The notes beneath the pieces were generated by a model, which saw only the letters and a program-made list of their open reading frames with translations, did no database searches and had not been told where the DNA came from. From assembly GCA_964639505.1 (NCBI GenBank), contig CAZXDL010000002.1, forward strand, positions 86,984 to 150,983: DNA of 64,000 nt, written 5' to 3'. Below are positions 43,135-52,661 of the stretch, piece by piece. The translations under genes and the position numbers were made by a program. Numbering within the stretch: the first letter of the stretch is position 1; the number at the start of each line of letters is the position of its first letter. The stretch comes from CAZXDL01 sp964639505 (lineage in GTDB: Bacteria; Patescibacteriota; Saccharimonadia; Saccharimonadales; UBA4665).

Positions 43135-44124
43135 ATGACTTGGCAACAAATGAACCCCAAACAAATCCTGCTCGACAAGATCAAAGCCAACGGTGGTTGG
43201 GTCAACGCACATGCGCACATTGATCGGGCATTTATCCTCAACGAAGAAAACTTCATGTTAACTGATGATACATTTAAAAAAAAGTGGGATTATTCTGACA
43301 AATTTAAAAAACAGGCTAGCGTTGAAGATATATATGAGCATATGGCCAGAGTCACTGATGACATGATCAAACAGGGAGCACAAGCGCTCGGATCTTTCAT
43401 AGATGCAGATCCTGTTATTGAAGACAAAGCCATAAAAGCTGCAAAGAAACTTCGTGAAGACTATAAGGACAAAATCGAAATCAAATTTATTAATCAAGTG
43501 GTTAAGGGTGTTATTGAACCAGAAGCTCGCAAATGGTTCGAGATCGGAGCTGAATTTGTTGATTTTATTGGTGGGCTACCTGAAAAAGACCCGGGTCATG
43601 AAGCAGAACATCTAGACATACTATTTGAGGCAGCCAAAAAGAATGGCGGTAAGCCTCTTCACGTTCATGTCGATCAACTCAATCATCCCGATCAGCGAGA
43701 CACAGAGCTACTTGTAGACAAAACAATCGAACATGGATATCAGGGAAAAGTTGTGGCAGTACATTGTATTTCAGTCGGTGCCCAGCCAAAAGCATATCGC
43801 CAAAAGCTTTATAAAAAGATGAAAGATGCAGGTGTGATGGTAATTTGCTGTCCGGGTGCTTGGATTGATAATAGTTGGGTGGCCGGCCACTCGGAAGACA
43901 TAAATGGTCCGATTCATAACTCTATCACACCGGTTAAGGAAATGATTGATGCAGGATTGAATGTAGCTATAGGCACAGATGGAATTCAAGACATATATAC
44001 TCCATTCACGGATGGAGATATGTGGACCGAACTTAGAATATTGCTTCAAGCCCAGCGTATTTATGACCTAGACGCGTTGACCGAAATCGCCACATCTAAC
44101 GGTCGACGAGCGCTTTTCTTATAG
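43135..44124 (+). CDS. Metal-dependent amidohydrolase (cytosine-deaminase-like)
   Basis: 329 residues, shorter than CodA. Metal ligands visible: His26/His28 in VNAHAHIDRAF, a His pair near 175 in PLHVHVDQL, His near 210 in AVHCISVGAQ and Asp near 282 in IGTDGIQDIY. This is a TIM-barrel amidohydrolase of the CodA/AtzC side. Substrate may be a cyclic or open ureido/amidine compound; pyrimidine deamination is only one option. It starts 5 nt after the DDAH-like gene and precedes a permease, suggesting one pathway. Confidence 0.82.
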   Translation: MTWQQMNPKQILLDKIKANGGWVNAHAHIDRAFILNEENFMLTDDTFKKKWDYSDKFKKQASVEDIYEHMARVTDDMIKQGAQALGSFIDADPVIEDKAIKAAKKLREDYKDKIEIKFINQVVKGVIEPEARKWFEIGAEFVDFIGGLPEKDPGHEAEHLDILFEAAKKNGGKPLHVHVDQLNHPDQRDTELLVDKTIEHGYQGKVVAVHCISVGAQPKAYRQKLYKKMKDAGVMVICCPGAWIDNSWVAGHSEDINGPIHNSITPVKEMIDAGLNVAIGTDGIQDIYTPFTDGDMWTELRILLQAQRIYDLDALTEIATSNGRRALFL

Positions 44125-44131
44125 GCATAGC

Positions 44132-44887
44132 ATGACTGAAATTTTAATAATAATGTTTTTTACCTTGTTGGGCGTTATCACTCAGCGGATTGTTGGCTTC
44201 GGCATTGCAGCATTTCTCGCGCCAGTAGCGCTAATCTTTTTTGCCCCACCGGTTGCAATCGTAACCACCATCCTCGTTGGAACGCTATCTTGTGGGCTAA
44301 TTCTGTTTCAAACTCGTAAAAACAGTTTGGTAAACATCAAAGTTGTCACCAGAATTTTACTTGGCGCGATCCCAGGGTTGTTAATTGGAGCCTATATCGT
44401 TACAAGAATTGATAAAGCTCCGCTTCAGATCATAGTAGGCGCATTGGTTATTATTGGAGCGCTTATTCAAGAGTTTCTGCTGCCGAAGCCAAGGCGGGCA
44501 TTTGGCGTAACACGGGGTATAACAGTCAGTGGTTTTTTCTCAGGGCTGCTAAATGCGACTGCTGCTAATGGTGCACCACCAATGGCAATGTGGCTTAGGA
44601 CCCACAAGATCACCCCTGAGCAGCTTATTCAAAATATTGCCGCGATGTTTTTGTGCGTAAATCTTTGTAGCCTGACCGCGATACATTTCCAAAAACCAGA
44701 AACCTACAGCTCGGACGTATTTATTAATATCATATTTTTAATACCAGTCGTGTTTTTAGGTAATTCTATTGGCAACAGGTTGCGAAAGAGAGTAAAAGTT
44801 AAGCTTTACGAAGCTCTTGTCGTTTCGGTGATAATTTTGACCGGATTAATAAGTATTACGATCGGGACTATTAACTTAACAAGTTAG
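44132..44887 (+). CDS. TSUP-family (TauE/SafE) membrane transporter
   Basis: 251 residues, seven to eight TMs. The N-terminal repeat has GVITQRIVGFGIAAFLAPVA, and the second repeat GVTRGITVSGFFSGLLNATA, the usual G-x-x-SG-hallmark of TSUP permeases. The family moves anions such as sulfite, sulfoacetate or organic acids. Last gene of the argG-MGS operon; it may import a substrate or export a product of that pathway. The stop shares TTAG with the convergent methyltransferase gene. Confidence 0.85.
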   Translation: MTEILIIMFFTLLGVITQRIVGFGIAAFLAPVALIFFAPPVAIVTTILVGTLSCGLILFQTRKNSLVNIKVVTRILLGAIPGLLIGAYIVTRIDKAPLQIIVGALVIIGALIQEFLLPKPRRAFGVTRGITVSGFFSGLLNATAANGAPPMAMWLRTHKITPEQLIQNIAAMFLCVNLCSLTAIHFQKPETYSSDVFINIIFLIPVVFLGNSIGNRLRKRVKVKLYEALVVSVIILTGLISITIGTINLTS

Positions 44888-46224
44888 GCTGCGCGGATCA
44901 ATCGCTCGGCTTCGGTGCCTTTATAAGCGATCCACATATGTCCATCATTGGCGGCTTCGTCTGCTATCTTGGTAGCAAGTTCTGGATGGATGGCTTTAGG
45001 TGTCTCGGATTCACCTACTTTTCTGACTACAAATCCGGCTGCCTCGAGGGCTTTTTGCAGCTCTAGGTTACCGCAGTTGAGCGGTCCGTTATTGCCGAAG
45101 TTAAAGTGGCGCCGATTAATCACTGAGCCATTGGCCATTAGATCGGCGAATAAGCAGATCACGTTTGGTGCTGATTCGCCAAGGGTTTCGGCCAGTGACG
45201 CGGTCGCTTGACTGGTAAGCCTATGCAAAGAATAGTTTGCGGTTATGACAGCGACATCGTCATTGCCTTGGGGAAAAACTTCGCCAGAAAGATTTACATC
45301 TGAGATTGGCTTTCGGACAACTTGAAGCTCTGGCTGGGCGATAACAAGGTCGCTTTGGCTGGAGTATGAAATCCCATATGTTGGGTTTGCTTCTCTCGCC
45401 TGCATGCCCGCCTTGACTGCGAAACTGTGTAGACTTCTCGTAAAGTCACGGTTTGGTTCGACAGCCACGATGTTCGTTTTTTCAAAAGCATGAGATCCGT
45501 TTAATGCGCCAAAAATACTTGCAAGTGTTGCGCCGGTTCCTGAACCTATATCAACAACTGTAAGATTGCCCCTAGTGCTCTGAGCGATTTGACCGACGAT
45601 TTGGCCTATTGCTAGGTTAGTCCGAGTAAGATGGGGCATTTTTTCGACACCTTCAGCCTCAACAACTTCTTCGAGAGTTGCATCTGGTATATCTGCCGCG
45701 GTAGCCATAACATTGGATGAGAAATACAAGCTGTAATTGGCATCGGAGAGTGCCTGCACAGCATTAGGACTAGTTCTACCCAGTACTTCATCGGCAGCTA
45801 TAACTTGCTCGCGTCCTTCTGCTAACGTCATTGCGTATTGCTCAGCTAGCAAGTATGGCGCATCACCGTGCGCTGCGTGAGTTTGTAGAGCACTTATTTC
45901 AGCTTGAAACTCAGGGGTTAGATCGCTGACATCTTCAACTTTATTCCGAGTCCCCGGTGAATTTGCCCAATATTGAGCTGAAGATCTGCGTACTAGCGAG
46001 CTTAGGGCAACTGCTGCCTCATTTGCGACTTCGGCCGATTCATTTAGTCGTAGGTGCTCCAAATTGCTGGCAACAACAGGTCCATAAATTTCGTCATTTA
46101 CCGCTGTGATTAAAAGCATGTAGTCGTAACCGCCAGGGAGCAGCCCAGCTTTTCCGAGAAAATTGTCAAAATCAGCAATGGCTCTTCCACGCATTTCTGG
46201 CTCTAGCATCTCTGCTGTGATCAA
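44884..46224 (-). CDS. SAM-dependent methyltransferase-like protein
   Basis: 446 residues. A class I methyltransferase core begins near residue 220, with LTVVDIGSGTGATLASIFGA as motif I and IVAVEPNRDFTR as the acidic loop. The N-terminal 200 residues are helical and unassigned; C-terminal ITANYSLHRLT and the final strands complete the fold. The start is probably TTG 46224, with GGAG 7 nt upstream; ATG 46209 is an alternative. Substrate unknown. No neighbour suggests a pathway. Confidence 0.78.
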   Translation of the reverse strand: MITAEMLEPEMRGRAIADFDNFLGKAGLLPGGYDYMLLITAVNDEIYGPVVASNLEHLRLNESAEVANEAAVALSSLVRRSSAQYWANSPGTRNKVEDVSDLTPEFQAEISALQTHAAHGDAPYLLAEQYAMTLAEGREQVIAADEVLGRTSPNAVQALSDANYSLYFSSNVMATAADIPDATLEEVVEAEGVEKMPHLTRTNLAIGQIVGQIAQSTRGNLTVVDIGSGTGATLASIFGALNGSHAFEKTNIVAVEPNRDFTRSLHSFAVKAGMQAREANPTYGISYSSQSDLVIAQPELQVVRKPISDVNLSGEVFPQGNDDVAVITANYSLHRLTSQATASLAETLGESAPNVICLFADLMANGSVINRRHFNFGNNGPLNCGNLELQKALEAAGFVVRKVGESETPKAIHPELATKIADEAANDGHMWIAYKGTEAERLIRAA

Positions 46225-46253
46225 TTCAGTACTCCAACATACTTAAAAGCAGT

Positions 46254-46282
46254 ATTATACACTAAAATAATGCTAATGTCTA
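46254..46282 (-). promoter_or_regulatory. Promoter of the methyltransferase gene
   Basis: TAGACA (46277-46282), 17 nt, TATAAT (46254-46259) on the minus strand. Expected leader is about 23 nt. Confidence 0.75.
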
Positions 46283-46284
46283 TA

Positions 46285-47370
46285 CTAATCTAATGTGGCT
46301 TTTACTTCTTGAGCGAGATTATCGTTCCACATTGCCGCTGTAACGGATTGGACAACTGTCGCCCCAGCATCAAGGTAGTCGTGGAAATCGGCTGGCGTCA
46401 TAACGCCGCCGACGCCGATAATTTCAAATTTAAGGTCGTGCTTTTCCCGCAGTGAGACAAGCCTCTTGACCATATCAATGCCGGCCCACTTTATACCCGC
46501 GCCACATAGTCCTGCCTTTAGGCGCCCTTCACCTTTTAGGAGCTGATTGCCCTGCTCGTCAACCACTGATGCAGGGATTGTGTTAATCGCTGAAAATGCA
46601 TCAAGATATTGTGCTGTGTCGACAACTATTTTTTCTAATAAATCCTGTTGCTGTGGTGAGAAATAGCCAACTTTTGCGATGAGCGGGATGTTGCCAACCG
46701 CGTCTTTAACTTTTTTGCAGACACTAATTACATCCTCGTATGTATAACAAAGGATCCCCTCATTGGCGACATTGGGGCACGACAGATTGATTTCTATGAC
46801 TTTTGCGCCAGCAGAAGCGGCGAGTTTGGCGGTAGCCCCGAAGTCATTGTGGTAATCTTCTGTGCTGAATCCATCCTGAATCGTGCCTACCACACTGGCT
46901 ATCATTAATTGGCCCTCACCCTGCCCGGCAATAGCCTTTTTCATGTCTTCAACCCAAAAATTTGGACCGCGTGAAGGGTTACCAAAAGAATTTGTAATTG
47001 TCAGTTTCTCTACCGGCTTATCAGTAGTCTCGTGTCCGATCAGCGGTTTTGAGGCTTGCTCGAGGGTTAAATCGCCTTCGACATCTACGTAGACCACGTT
47101 TGGAAATTCGTTTACTTTGAACTCAACACTGCGCTGAGTTTTATAGCAAATCACATCAAAACCCCTGTTAAAAGCGCCTATGACGTGTTTGCTGGTCGGC
47201 AAAGAGCCGGCACCAATTCCAAAGGGCGAGTACAGTTTATGGCCTAAGAAACTATATTTTGGGTCGCCCGAATTTTTGTATGGGTCTTTGGGGCTTAAAA
47301 ACGGGCCGTGATCAAAATTGTCATCAAAAGTCTTGACTGGGTCAAACAATGTGGCTGGCCGATCAGGCAT
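46285..47370 (-). CDS. pyrD: Dihydroorotate dehydrogenase (class 1-like)
   Basis: Oxidises dihydroorotate to orotate with FMN; 361 residues from ATG 47370, chosen because AAGGAG lies 7 nt upstream. A longer frame back to 47499 would overlap pyrF and is rejected. EINLSCPNVANEG places Cys where class 1 enzymes have the catalytic base; EKLTITNSFGNPSRG, FEIIGVGGVMTPADF and GATVVQSVTAAM are FMN-site segments. No N-terminal membrane helix, consistent with a soluble class 1-type enzyme. It diverges from pyrF-pyrE. Confidence 0.9.
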   Translation of the reverse strand: MPDRPATLFDPVKTFDDNFDHGPFLSPKDPYKNSGDPKYSFLGHKLYSPFGIGAGSLPTSKHVIGAFNRGFDVICYKTQRSVEFKVNEFPNVVYVDVEGDLTLEQASKPLIGHETTDKPVEKLTITNSFGNPSRGPNFWVEDMKKAIAGQGEGQLMIASVVGTIQDGFSTEDYHNDFGATAKLAASAGAKVIEINLSCPNVANEGILCYTYEDVISVCKKVKDAVGNIPLIAKVGYFSPQQQDLLEKIVVDTAQYLDAFSAINTIPASVVDEQGNQLLKGEGRLKAGLCGAGIKWAGIDMVKRLVSLREKHDLKFEIIGVGGVMTPADFHDYLDAGATVVQSVTAAMWNDNLAQEVKATLD

Positions 47371-47396
47371 CAATAGCTCCTTAAAGTAACTACATG

Positions 47397-47402
47397 TATA
47401 AT
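47397..47402 (+). promoter_or_regulatory. pyrF -10 element between pyrD and pyrF
   Basis: TATAAT (47397-47402), preceded by the palindrome TACATGTA (47391-47398). No clear -35. The start of transcription should fall near 47409, a few bases before the pyrF start codons. Confidence 0.5.
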
Positions 47403-47425
47403 AGTTGAAAACAGGGATGATGTAC

Positions 47426-48259
47426 ATGCAATTTTTGACTAAACTCGACGCCATGGTTACAAAAAATAACTCTCTGCTCTGCATCGGTTTAGACCCCAAT
47501 ATTGAAATGCTGCCTGATCATCTAAAAAATGACTCGGATGCTTACTTTACGTTTAATAAGGCGATCATCGACGCTACAGCTAATCTGGTGTGTGCTTTTA
47601 AGCCAAACTCGGCATTTTATGAATCTCGCGGCGTCGAAGGTATCAGGCAGTTAAAACAAACCTGTGATTACATAAATGAGAAATACCCAGAAATCCCCAT
47701 AATTCTGGATTTTAAACGTGGTGATATTGGTAGCACAAACGACCAATATTCAAAATTCGCTTTTGATTATTTGGGTGTCGATGCTATTACGATTCAGCCT
47801 TATATGGGCCGCGAAGCGGTTGGTCCTTTTCTTGACCGTAAAGATAAGGGCATAATAATTTTGGTGAGGACATCTAATCCTGGGTCGGGAGAACTGCAGG
47901 ATATTGATTCAAATGGCAAGAAACTCTACCTTCAGCTTGCTGAAAATATCATCACAGAGTGGAATTCCAACAATAACTGTTTAATGGTTGTCGGAGCAAC
48001 TTATCCGCAAGAACTAGCCGAGATTCGACAAGCTGTCGGCGATGAAATTGTTTTCTTAGTACCCGGTATCGGTGCTCAAGGTGGAGATGTTGAATCCACC
48101 GTTAAATCGGGTGTTAACTCAAACGGTCGAGGCATAATTGTTAATTCAGCCCGCGATATTATCTATGCCTCTAACGGGCAGGATTTTGCCGATGCTGCTA
48201 AAAATCGAGCGACGCAAGTACGAGACGAAATTAATAAATATAGAGGGGTATCAGCATGA
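47426..48259 (+). CDS. pyrF: Orotidine 5'-phosphate decarboxylase (type 2)
   Basis: Converts OMP to UMP; about 277 residues from ATG 47426, where AGGGA lies 8 nt upstream. TTG 47405 and ATGs at 47417/47420 are alternatives. LLCIGLDPNIEMLPDHL, AFKPNSAFYESRGVEG and the catalytic ILDFKRGDIGSTNDQYSKF are type 2 signatures. LVPGIGAQGGDVES binds phosphate. The stop overlaps the pyrE ATG (ATGA), so PyrF and PyrE are coupled. Confidence 0.95.
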   Translation: MQFLTKLDAMVTKNNSLLCIGLDPNIEMLPDHLKNDSDAYFTFNKAIIDATANLVCAFKPNSAFYESRGVEGIRQLKQTCDYINEKYPEIPIILDFKRGDIGSTNDQYSKFAFDYLGVDAITIQPYMGREAVGPFLDRKDKGIIILVRTSNPGSGELQDIDSNGKKLYLQLAENIITEWNSNNNCLMVVGATYPQELAEIRQAVGDEIVFLVPGIGAQGGDVESTVKSGVNSNGRGIIVNSARDIIYASNGQDFADAAKNRATQVRDEINKYRGVSA

Positions 48260-48864
48260 GCACCGGCGAACAAAAACGGCAGTTAGCTCTTGATCTACAT
48301 GAAATCGGCGCGCTTAAGTTTGGTGAATTCACGTATAAGAGTGGCGCGACTGGCCCAATGTATTTGGATCTGCGGCTTTTTATTAGCCATCCAAAAATTA
48401 TGAAAAAGGTAATCAAGCTCTACGCTGAAATGCTGCGTGACCTTGAGTATGACCGTTTAGCAGGGGTGGCTTATGCGGCCCTACCTATTGCTGGGGCGAT
48501 AAGCCTTGAGCTCGAAAAGCCGTGGATCTTTTTGCGCAAAGAAGGACTCGCTAAAGCTCATGGTCTAGGCAAGAGTCTCGAAGGTGAGTTTAATAAGGGC
48601 GATACTGTGGTTATGATTGAAGACCTCGTAAATAGGGCCACTTCGCTGCTTGAGGCTAGTTCGGCTATTCAAGAACACGGGCTGGTAGTTAAAGATACTG
48701 TTGTACTGCTTGATTACGAAAAAGGCGGCCGTAAACTACTAAATGACGCTGGGTATGAGCTGCATGCTTTTATGACTGTCTACGAGCTAGTAGAGATAAT
48801 GCACGCCGAGGGCAAAATTGATGATGAACACTTTGAAAAGTGCACTAAGTTTTTGAAGGGTTAG
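48256..48864 (+). CDS. pyrE: Orotate phosphoribosyltransferase
   Basis: Joins orotate and PRPP to give OMP; 202 residues. FTYKSGATGPMYLDLRLFIS is the orotate/PRPP N-terminal region. The PRPP loop reads VVMIEDLVNRATSLLEASSA in place of the usual EDVxTTGGS, a notable divergence, and the catalytic-loop region is near FLRKEGLAKAHGLGK. It is linked to pyrF by a 4-bp overlap and shares TTAG with the convergent purL stop. Confidence 0.92.
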   Translation: MSTGEQKRQLALDLHEIGALKFGEFTYKSGATGPMYLDLRLFISHPKIMKKVIKLYAEMLRDLEYDRLAGVAYAALPIAGAISLELEKPWIFLRKEGLAKAHGLGKSLEGEFNKGDTVVMIEDLVNRATSLLEASSAIQEHGLVVKDTVVLLDYEKGGRKLLNDAGYELHAFMTVYELVEIMHAEGKIDDEHFEKCTKFLKG

Positions 48865-51800
48865 CTTTTTTCGACCCAGTCGCGAGCGTTTTGGAAGATT
48901 TTTAGCCACGGAGAATCGGGTCCCCAATCAGCTGGGTGCCATGATAGTTGGCGAGTCTGAAAGGCGCGCTCTGGGTGCGGCATCAGTATTGTGGCGCGAC
49001 CGTCCGGCGTCGTGAGGGCAGTTATTCCGTCTGGCGAACCATTAGGATTAGATGGGTAGCTTTCAGTTGGCTTGCCATGATTATCGACATACTGCATGGC
49101 CACGAGCGCAGATATAGCTTGTTTGTTACTTGCGAACTGTGCTCTGCCTTCGCCGTGGGCGACTGGAATTGGCAAAATTGATCCGGTCATATCTTTAAAG
49201 AAAATTGAGGGTGACTCGGTTATTTTTGTCGAAACAACTCTGGCCTCAAACTGCTCTGATTCATTGCGCTGGAAGCTTGGCCAGTTATCGGCTCCAGGGA
49301 TTAATTCCTTTAGCGCAGCCAAAGCTTGGCACCCATTGCAAACTCCTAAACTGAAAGTATCAGGCCGTTCAAAGAATTTTTTAAACTTATCACGCAGGTC
49401 TGGGCTAAATAATATGGTCTTGGCCCAACCTTCGCCTGCTCCAAGCACATCGCCGTAGCTGAAGCCGCCACAGGCTGCCAAACCAACAAAATCATTGAGA
49501 TCATGTTTACCAGATATAATGTCGTATAGGTGTACGTCAATGGTTGTGAAGCCTGCCTTGTCGAAAGCTGCAGCCATTTCGATGTGACCGTTGACTCCCT
49601 GCTCTCTCAGGATGGCCACTCGCGGGCCGTCCTTGTAAACTTTTGTATCTAAGTTGAAAGTTAGTTTTGGCGAAAGCCCCGGGTCTTTTTCGTCACTTAT
49701 GGTAGCCAATTCTTGCACGGCAGAGGCAGGATTATCGCGCAATTTTTGTATCTGATAACTGGTATCTGCCCAGGCAGACTCAAGCTCGGCCCGACTTTTA
49801 CTGAATTTGGTATTACCGTCAACTATGTCAATATGTTGATATGTTTTGGGTTTGCCAATCTGTTGAGCGTTTTTACCAAAAGCGGCCAATACTGCCTTTG
49901 AGTCAACGGATTTTACTTGAAGTACGACCCCTATTTCTTCATTAAAAAGTTTTTCTAGAGTTGAGCCGGCTAGATCGCTAAGGTTGATGTCTAGGCCACA
50001 GCGACTGGCAAAAGCCATTTCCGCAAGCGTAGTAAACAGCCCTCCATCAGACCGATCATGATAGGCTAAAATTTTATCGTTGGCTTTTAAGTCTGTAAGT
50101 TTATGGAAAAATTCTTTAATAGTTTCAGCATTTACGTCAGGTGTATCGCCGCCGGTTTGATTGTAAACTTGGGCCAAAGCGGAGCCGCCAAGGCTGGGTC
50201 GATCACGCCCCAGATTTACTAATATTAAATCAGTCTCCTCGTCTAACTTAAGTAGTGGCGTGAGTGTATTGTTAACGTTTTTGACAGGGCTAAAGCCAGT
50301 TATAACTAGCGAAACAGGTGCTGTTACGCTTTTATCATCCCAAGCCGTGCGCATACTCATAGAATCCTTACCCACAGGTATCGTAATGCCTAGGGCAGGC
50401 GCAAACTCTTCACCAACAGTTTTAACGCTTTCATATAGATTTTGATCTTCGTTTTTAAAGCCAGCAGCGGCCATCCAGTTGGCAGACAATTTTATGTCAG
50501 ATAATTTGCTGATGTCGGCTGCAGCGATGTTGGTAATTGCCTCTGATATGGCCATACGCGCTGCGGCCGGCGCGTTTATGACGGCTAGCGGCGAGCGTTC
50601 GCCTATTGCCATGGCTTCGCCGGCTTCGCTGTCATAGGTCGAAGCCGAGACGGCCACATCGCTAACTGGCACTTGCCATGGTCCGACCATCTGGTCGCGA
50701 GTTACTAGCCCCCCGACTGTGCGGTCGCCAATCGTTATAAGAAATTTTTTACTGCCAACACTTGGCAGTTTCAAAATGCGGTCTACAGCCTCATCTAGAT
50801 CAACTTTTGTTAGATCCAATGACGGCTGTTCGGTCGGTGAATTGTTAAATTGTCTGGTCATTTTTGGTGGTTTACCAAACAGCACATTCATCGGCAAATC
50901 TATAGGCTGATTATCAAACAAACGGTCGTTTAGGACTAACTGCTGCTCGGAGCTAGCTTTCCCAACAACAGCGAATGGACAGCGCTCACGCTCGCAAATT
51001 TCGGTGAATCGCTTAAGGTCTTTAGGGTCAATTCCTAATACGTAGCGTTCTTGAGATTCATTGCACCAAATTTCTAGAGGCGAAAGACCTAGTTCGGCAC
51101 TTGGTATGTCACGTAATTCGAACTGCGCGCCGCGATCTGAATCATGTATTAGTTCTGGCAACGCGTTGGAAAGACCGCCTGCGCCAACATCATGGATTGA
51201 AATAATCGGGTTGTTTTTGCCTTGGCTCCAGCAGCGATCTATTACTTCTTGGGCACGGCGCTCAATCTCACCGTTACCGCGTTGCACTGACGCAAAATCT
51301 AGATCCTCCAGGCTACTGCCAATATTTATGCTTGAAGCCGCGCCACCACCCAAACCGATCAGCATAGAAGGCCCACCCAAGACAATAATCAGGGCACCTG
51401 CCGGCAATCTGTTTTTTTGAACGTGTTGCTCACGGATGTTGCCTAGCCCCCCAGCAATCATTATTGGTTTGTGATAACCCCAGACTGTTTCGGCAGATTT
51501 TTGCTGATAGGTACGAAAATAGCCTAGCAAATTTGGTCGGCCAAATTCGTTGGCATAGCCCGCCCCGCCGATTGGCGCATCAAGCATTATATCTAAAGCT
51601 GAAACAATCCGGTCGGGTTTGCCATAATGATGCTCCCAAGGGCGTTTAGCATTAGGAATTTCTAAATTCGAAACACTAAATCCTGTTAAGCCCATTTTTG
51701 ATTTGGCACCGCGCCCAGTGGCAGCTTCGTCGCGGATCTCGCCACCAATACCCGTCGCGGCTCCTGGAATTGGTGCGATCGCTGTCGGGTGGTTGTGAGT

Positions 51801-52661
51801 TTCGACTTTTATTACAGAATGCACTGGCTCTTTATGATAGGTATATTTTCCTGTGTCGTCGGCAAAAAAGCGCCCTGCGACGGGGCCTTTTAAAACCGCA
51901 GCGTTGTCGTGGTAGGCAGATAAGACATCTTCTCCGCCTTTTTCGTAGGTGTTTTTTATCATTTTAAACAAACTTTTTGTCTGGGGTTTGCCATCAATTT
52001 TCCAGTCAGCATTAAAAATTTTGTGACGACAGTGTTCGCTATTTACTTGTGCGAACATCATCAGTTCAACATCGGTTGGATTTCGTCCTAATTCAGAATA
52101 AGCCTCATAAAGATAATCAATTTCGTCAGGTGCGAGAGCGAGGCCTAGACTGTGATTTGCCTCAACTAGGGCGTGCTTGCCGGATGTAATGTCTATGCGT
52201 GTTAATTTTTTTGGCTGATGATCTTCGAATAGCTCTTTTGCAGCATCAAAATCTGTCAGAACTGCTTCTGTCATACGATCATGCAGCAACTCGTCTATTA
52301 ATTCGCTTGTCTGTGCTTCGCCTTCAATATAATAAGCAATCCCGCGCTCTAGTCGCTTTACAGCCGATAAGCCTGAATTATGAACAATATCTGTCGCTTT
52401 GCTTGACCAAGGTGAGATTGTGCCCGGTCTCGGTACCACAAAATATAGATCTCCTTTTGCACTGCCATTAAATGGTGTGCCATAACTCGTCAGTTCGGCG
52501 AGTTTTTTATCGTCTGCAGCCGACAACTTGCCGTCAATGTGAGCAATGTGGACGTATTCCGCAGAAACAGCAGTGATAGATGGATCAACTTGTTTTAGTT
52601 GCGTTAGGAGTTTAGCTTGTCGAAAGTCTGATAGCGCGGCGATTCCTTTATAGAACTGCAC
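48861..52661 (-). CDS. purL: Phosphoribosylformylglycinamidine synthase (fused)
   Basis: 1266 residues, the long PurL with PurS-like N-terminus, two AIRS-type halves and a C-terminal glutaminase. Starts at GTG 52661 with GGAGG upstream; GTG overlaps the purM stop (TAGTG). SVIKVETHNHPTAIAPIPGA is the ATP/FGAR motif. The amidotransferase Cys1108 is in SLGVCNGCQALAAL, with PHPERAFQ providing the His/Glu. Translationally coupled to purM. Its stop shares TTAG with pyrE. Confidence 0.96.
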   Translation of the reverse strand: MQFYKGIAALSDFRQAKLLTQLKQVDPSITAVSAEYVHIAHIDGKLSAADDKKLAELTSYGTPFNGSAKGDLYFVVPRPGTISPWSSKATDIVHNSGLSAVKRLERGIAYYIEGEAQTSELIDELLHDRMTEAVLTDFDAAKELFEDHQPKKLTRIDITSGKHALVEANHSLGLALAPDEIDYLYEAYSELGRNPTDVELMMFAQVNSEHCRHKIFNADWKIDGKPQTKSLFKMIKNTYEKGGEDVLSAYHDNAAVLKGPVAGRFFADDTGKYTYHKEPVHSVIKVETHNHPTAIAPIPGAATGIGGEIRDEAATGRGAKSKMGLTGFSVSNLEIPNAKRPWEHHYGKPDRIVSALDIMLDAPIGGAGYANEFGRPNLLGYFRTYQQKSAETVWGYHKPIMIAGGLGNIREQHVQKNRLPAGALIIVLGGPSMLIGLGGGAASSINIGSSLEDLDFASVQRGNGEIERRAQEVIDRCWSQGKNNPIISIHDVGAGGLSNALPELIHDSDRGAQFELRDIPSAELGLSPLEIWCNESQERYVLGIDPKDLKRFTEICERERCPFAVVGKASSEQQLVLNDRLFDNQPIDLPMNVLFGKPPKMTRQFNNSPTEQPSLDLTKVDLDEAVDRILKLPSVGSKKFLITIGDRTVGGLVTRDQMVGPWQVPVSDVAVSASTYDSEAGEAMAIGERSPLAVINAPAAARMAISEAITNIAAADISKLSDIKLSANWMAAAGFKNEDQNLYESVKTVGEEFAPALGITIPVGKDSMSMRTAWDDKSVTAPVSLVITGFSPVKNVNNTLTPLLKLDEETDLILVNLGRDRPSLGGSALAQVYNQTGGDTPDVNAETIKEFFHKLTDLKANDKILAYHDRSDGGLFTTLAEMAFASRCGLDINLSDLAGSTLEKLFNEEIGVVLQVKSVDSKAVLAAFGKNAQQIGKPKTYQHIDIVDGNTKFSKSRAELESAWADTSYQIQKLRDNPASAVQELATISDEKDPGLSPKLTFNLDTKVYKDGPRVAILREQGVNGHIEMAAAFDKAGFTTIDVHLYDIISGKHDLNDFVGLAACGGFSYGDVLGAGEGWAKTILFSPDLRDKFKKFFERPDTFSLGVCNGCQALAALKELIPGADNWPSFQRNESEQFEARVVSTKITESPSIFFKDMTGSILPIPVAHGEGRAQFASNKQAISALVAMQYVDNHGKPTESYPSNPNGSPDGITALTTPDGRATILMPHPERAFQTRQLSWHPADWGPDSPWLKIFQNARDWVEKS

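Noticed and set aside
47371..47499. N-terminal extension of PyrD to 47499
   Set aside because: AAGGAG precedes ATG 47370, the extension has no family similarity and would overlap the pyrF start.
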